NCBI GenBank assembly: GCA_966250375.1
Contig: CBINHE010000153.1
Span: 1 to 7,429, forward strand
Length of the DNA: 7,429 bases
Direction: 5' to 3'
Origin: CAMLDH01 sp966250375
GTDB taxonomy: Bacteria; Pseudomonadota; Gammaproteobacteria; Burkholderiales; Burkholderiaceae_D
Both the position numbers and the translations under genes were made by a program. Under the pieces are notes generated by a model that was given only the letters and a program-made list of their open reading frames with translations, was not told where the DNA came from and searched no databases. Numbering within the stretch: position 1 is the first letter of the stretch; each line of letters starts with the position of its first letter. Shown here piece by piece: positions 4,735 to 7,429 of the stretch.

Positions 4735-6435
4735 CTATTTTTGATCTGTATCGCTGGAGAAGTTCAGTTGCAGCGTATCGCTTCCGTTACTATCGCCATC
4801 GGTCGAGAAATTCAACTGCGGCGCCTCGCCATCCTGCTGGCCATTCGAATCCAGATTCATCGATGATGTATCGATCTTCAATTCGATTTGTTCCTTCATG
4901 TCGGTCTTCGATGCCACCGACACAAAACTCGGGAAGGCGATGATCAGGCACACCATGATGATCTGGATTGCTACAAATGGAATCGCGCCCCAGTAGATGT
5001 CGGAAGTTTTCACTTCTTTCGGTGCAACCGAACGCAGATAGAACAACGCGAAGCCGAACGGCGGATGCATGAATGACGTTTGCATGTTTACGCCCAATAG
5101 CACACCGAACCAGATCAGATCAATACCCAGCTTTTCGGCAACCGGTCCGACCAGTGGCACCAGGATGAATGCCAACTCAAAAAAGTCGAGGAAGAATGCC
5201 AGTACAAAAAATAAAATGTTGACGACGACTAGGAAGCCGGTGTTGCCACCCGGGAGTGACGACAGCAGATGCTCAACCCACAGATCGCCGTTGACACCGC
5301 GGAAAATCAGCGAGAAGACGGTAGAGCCGATCAAGATGAACACCACGAAGCACGACAGCCGGGTGGTTGAATTCATCGCCTGCTTCAGCAGATCCCACGA
5401 CAGGCGGCGATTCATCATCGCCAGAATCATCGCACCCAGCGCGCCCATGCCGCCGCCTTCGGTCGGCGTCGCAATGCCGACGAAGATCGTGCCGAGCACC
5501 AGGAAGATCAACGCCAGCGGTGGGATCAAAACAAACACCACTTTTTCTGCCATGCGTGACAACAGGCCGATCTTCATTTTGCGATTGATCAGCGCCAGTA
5601 CGAACGCGCCAACGATGCCAAACGATGCGGCAAAAATGCCGACTTCATCAGCGGCTACATTGGGGTGAGCCGCGCCATAGATTTTGGCAAATGCAACCGA
5701 CGCAACAACTGTAAGGATCACCAATACCAGCAGCGACACCACGCCGCTATTACCATTCGGCTCGCGCAAATTGCGCGCTTCCGCCGGCAATGCCGGGACC
5801 CATTTCGGCTTGAATATCGATACCGCCACGACATAACCGGCATACATCGCGGTCAGCATCAAGCCGGGAATGAACGCTGCCTGGTACATGTCACCAACCG
5901 AACGGCCCAGCTGGTCCGCCATCACGATCAGCACCAGTGACGGTGGAATGATTTGCGCCAGCGTGCCGGATGCGGCAATGACGCCGGAGGCAAGCCGTTT
6001 GTCATAGCCATAACGCAGCATCACCGGCAGCGAGATCAAGCCCATCGAAATGACGGAGGCAGCCACCACGCCGGTCGTTGCCGCCAGCAGTGCGCCGACA
6101 AAAATTACCGCATAGGCGACGCCGCCGCGCAGAGGCCCGAATAGCTGCCCGATGGTGTCGAGCAGATCTTCCGCCATCCCGGATCGTTCCAGCACCAAGC
6201 CCATGAAGGTAAAGAAGGGAATCGCCAGTAAGGTGTCGTTCGCCATGATGCCGAAGACCCGGTTCGGCAATGCCTGTAGCAGTTCCGGCTTCAACAGACC
6301 GAATTCAATGCCCAGAAAGCCGAAGAAAAGTCCGTTCGCAGCCAGAGAGAATGCAACCGGGAAGCCCGATAACAAAAAAACGACCAGCGCGCCGAACATA
6401 ATCGGAGCCATATTCGAGATGAAAAATTGCGTCAT
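4735..6435 (-). CDS. TRAP transporter large permease (DctM family, FcbT3-like)
   Basis: The large TRAP subunit is the transport channel proper; with the small subunit and a periplasmic binding protein it drives sodium-coupled uptake of organic acids across the inner membrane. The 566-residue protein is of the long type seen in the mannitol/chloroaromatic (COG4664, FcbT3) and keto-acid TRAP groups rather than the roughly 425-residue DctM. Hydrophobic segments fill residues 8 to 502. Landmarks are ANDTLLAIPFFTFMG (65-79), IIPPSLVLIVMAD (162-174), GIATPTEGGGMGALGA (320-335) and HPPFGFALFYLRSVAP (457-472). An extra hydrophilic stretch with added helices (about 212-300) accounts for part of the length. 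After the last helix comes an acidic tail (510-566) with a repeated QLNFS motif. GGAGA lies 9 bases before ATG 6435, and the small permease ends 19 bp upstream. The substrate cannot be deduced. Confidence 0.94.
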   Translation of the reverse strand: MTQFFISNMAPIMFGALVVFLLSGFPVAFSLAANGLFFGFLGIEFGLLKPELLQALPNRVFGIMANDTLLAIPFFTFMGLVLERSGMAEDLLDTIGQLFGPLRGGVAYAVIFVGALLAATTGVVAASVISMGLISLPVMLRYGYDKRLASGVIAASGTLAQIIPPSLVLIVMADQLGRSVGDMYQAAFIPGLMLTAMYAGYVVAVSIFKPKWVPALPAEARNLREPNGNSGVVSLLVLVILTVVASVAFAKIYGAAHPNVAADEVGIFAASFGIVGAFVLALINRKMKIGLLSRMAEKVVFVLIPPLALIFLVLGTIFVGIATPTEGGGMGALGAMILAMMNRRLSWDLLKQAMNSTTRLSCFVVFILIGSTVFSLIFRGVNGDLWVEHLLSSLPGGNTGFLVVVNILFFVLAFFLDFFELAFILVPLVGPVAEKLGIDLIWFGVLLGVNMQTSFMHPPFGFALFYLRSVAPKEVKTSDIYWGAIPFVAIQIIMVCLIIAFPSFVSVASKTDMKEQIELKIDTSSMNLDSNGQQDGEAPQLNFSTDGDSNGSDTLQLNFSSDTDQK

Positions 6436-6454
6436 TATTATTTTCTCCGGTCGG

Positions 6455-7039
6455 TCACTTCAAATTGTTGGCGGCTTTGATCGCTTCGATTTCTTCTTCT
6501 GGCGTCGTGACGTGTTTCTCGAATTCGCGCGCTTCGACTTTGCCCATCAGGTAGCCGACGCGTTTGATGAATTCAGAAATACCTTGCAGGGACAGCAGGA
6601 AAAAACCGAGCGGGATCAATGCTTTGGCCGGCCATACAATCAGGCCGCCGGCATTGCTCGATAGCTCCTGATTCTGGAACGACTCGAGCGCGTAGGGGGT
6701 CGCGTAGTACAGGATGATCAGCGTCATCGGCAACAGGAAGAGGAGGAAACCGAACAGGTCGATCCAGACCTGCGTGCGCTTGGAAAATCTGCCTGTGATT
6801 ACGTCGATGCGGACATGTTCGTTGCGGCGCAATGTATAGGATGTCGCAAGCAGGAATATCGCGGAAAACAAGTACCACTGTATTTCGAGCCACGCGTTGG
6901 AACTCATGTTGACGGCGTAGCGTACCAAGGCGTTGCCACTGCAAATGAGCACTGCGGCAAGCAGTGCCCAGCTTACGGCATGGCCGATTTTTTCATTGAG
7001 GGCATCAATGAGCTTCGACAGCGAGATCAGAAATAACAT
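6455..7039 (-). CDS. TRAP transporter small permease (DctQ family, FcbT2-like)
   Basis: DctQ-type proteins are four-helix membrane partners of the TRAP large permease. The 194-residue product has hydrophobic segments at about 22-40, 50-70, 94-113 and 136-155. It carries the family features LEIQWYLFSAIFLLATSYTLR (51-71), RRNEHVRIDV (71-80) and the Trp/Lys-Pro segment VWPAKALIPLGFF (135-147). The start at 7039 is preferred: the N-terminus LSKLIDALNEKIG fits relatives, and GGAG stands 9 bases upstream, whereas the in-frame ATG codons at 7054 and 7102 have no ribosome binding site. The C-terminal tail is charged and cytoplasmic (EEEIEAIKAANN). It is the promoter-proximal gene of a two-gene unit with the large permease. 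No binding-protein gene follows or precedes it within the window. Confidence 0.93.
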   Translation of the reverse strand: MLFLISLSKLIDALNEKIGHAVSWALLAAVLICSGNALVRYAVNMSSNAWLEIQWYLFSAIFLLATSYTLRRNEHVRIDVITGRFSKRTQVWIDLFGFLLFLLPMTLIILYYATPYALESFQNQELSSNAGGLIVWPAKALIPLGFFLLSLQGISEFIKRVGYLMGKVEAREFEKHVTTPEEEIEAIKAANNLK

Positions 7040-7137
7040 GGTTCTTGTCTCCATTATGAGTGAAAAATTTTTGAATCGATGCATGGATATTGCGATTATC
7101 AAGACCCAAGCTCGGATGCTATTTTAGGATTCGGGGC

Positions 7138-7143
7138 AGTATA
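7138..7143 (-). promoter_or_regulatory. Candidate -10 box for the TRAP operon
   Basis: The minus strand reads TATACT here, about 100 bp before the small-permease ATG and in an AT-rich setting (GTCTTATACTG). The -35 position is weak; TTGCAA lies only 12 bp upstream, so an activator or a different start is possible. Confidence 0.35.
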
Positions 7144-7273
7144 AGACATTTCAACTTGCAAACGAGCATTCTGCCTCTATGAAAACTGCTTTTCTTATGT
7201 CGCTCCGCAAAAGAATCAATTTTTTTTCATCTGGGCGCAGTAACGCGTAAGTGGTACTACGTAAATGTTTGGA

Positions 7274-7372
7274 GGGGATGTCGCAAGGGAGGGGGAGGCC
7301 GGGTATTCGATGCCGCAGCGGGCGACATAATGTACGCGAAGTTTTGCGGCGAGGGGGGATATTGGAGGGGGG
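7274..7372 (+). other. G-rich clusters, possible quadruplex
   Basis: Plus-strand G runs occur at 7274-7277, 7287-7289, 7291-7295, 7301-7303, 7353-7358 and 7367-7372. The first four are close enough for an intramolecular quadruplex (gaps of 9, 1 and 5 bases). The region is strongly purine-biased on one strand. Confidence 0.4.
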
Positions 7373-7401
7373 CGATCAGGGCAATCGCGCTTCAAAGTTC
7401 T

Positions 7402-7428
7402 TGTAAACTGATTTGATCTGGTGTAAAC
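7402..7428 (+). repeat. Direct repeat TGTAAAC, two copies 20 bp apart
   Basis: TGTAAAC occurs at 7402-7408 and 7422-7428, giving a 20-bp period of about two helical turns. This is compatible with paired regulator half-sites, but only two short copies are visible and the window ends there. Confidence 0.3.
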
Positions 7429-7429
7429 A

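Larger units (their letters stand above)
7040..7429. other. Upstream region of the TRAP genes, no gene seen
   Basis: This 390-bp region has no reading frame I believe; frames on the plus strand are short and overlap the transporter leader. It contains the Shine-Dalgarno sequence of the small permease, an AT-rich stretch with T8 at 7221-7228, a candidate -10 box, G-rich clusters and a short direct repeat at the far edge. It looks like a true intergenic region with possible regulation in both directions. Confidence 0.6.

Noticed and set aside
5069..5668. A 199-codon rightward frame opposite the TRAP large permease
   Set aside because: Ser/Thr/Arg/Pro-rich antisense shadow of conserved membrane helices, with no ribosome binding site or family features.

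Overview
The window reads as a chromosomal segment of a betaproteobacterium, most likely a Burkholderiales member of the Oxalobacteraceae type. This is an inference from the protein style (a DUF455 ferritin-like protein, a YrdA-like gamma carbonic anhydrase, a long TRAP large permease) and from moderate GC content. No rRNA, tRNA, CRISPR array or intact transposase gene is visible. Positions 1-53 hold nothing I can name.

Left part (54-3034), housekeeping and stress genes. A leftward pair encodes a gamma-carbonic-anhydrase-family protein and the redox chaperone Hsp33 (hslO). The two genes overlap by ATGA, so translation is probably coupled. A 97-bp divergent gap separates them from a rightward DUF455 ferritin-like di-metal protein. 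That gene ends 2 bp from the convergent stop of a leftward LOG-family (TIGR00730) nucleotide phosphoribohydrolase.

Middle part (3035-3915), a decayed zone. Directly upstream of the LOG gene lies a 256-bp element with 31-bp terminal inverted repeats (28/31 matching). It contains two perfect internal palindromes and a strong hairpin and has no coding capacity, so it is MITE-like. Beside it is a leftward TetR-family regulator broken by at least three frame disruptions and lacking its 3' third. About 200 bp with no recognisable gene follow.

Right part (3916-7429), envelope and transport. A secreted single-domain fasciclin (FAS1) protein has an excellent ribosome binding site. A small upstream reading frame may be coupled to it. 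Further right is a leftward TRAP transporter membrane pair, small (Q) then large (M) permease, closed by a clear intrinsic terminator. The large subunit carries an unusual acidic, repeat-containing C-terminal tail. No substrate-binding P subunit is present, so it must be encoded outside the window. The last 390 bp hold the putative transporter leader, G-rich clusters and a short direct repeat, but no gene.

I see no convincing new multi-gene system. The most notable items are the MITE-like element with the neighbouring regulator relic, the repeat tail of the TRAP large permease, and the candidate leader frame before the fasciclin gene.
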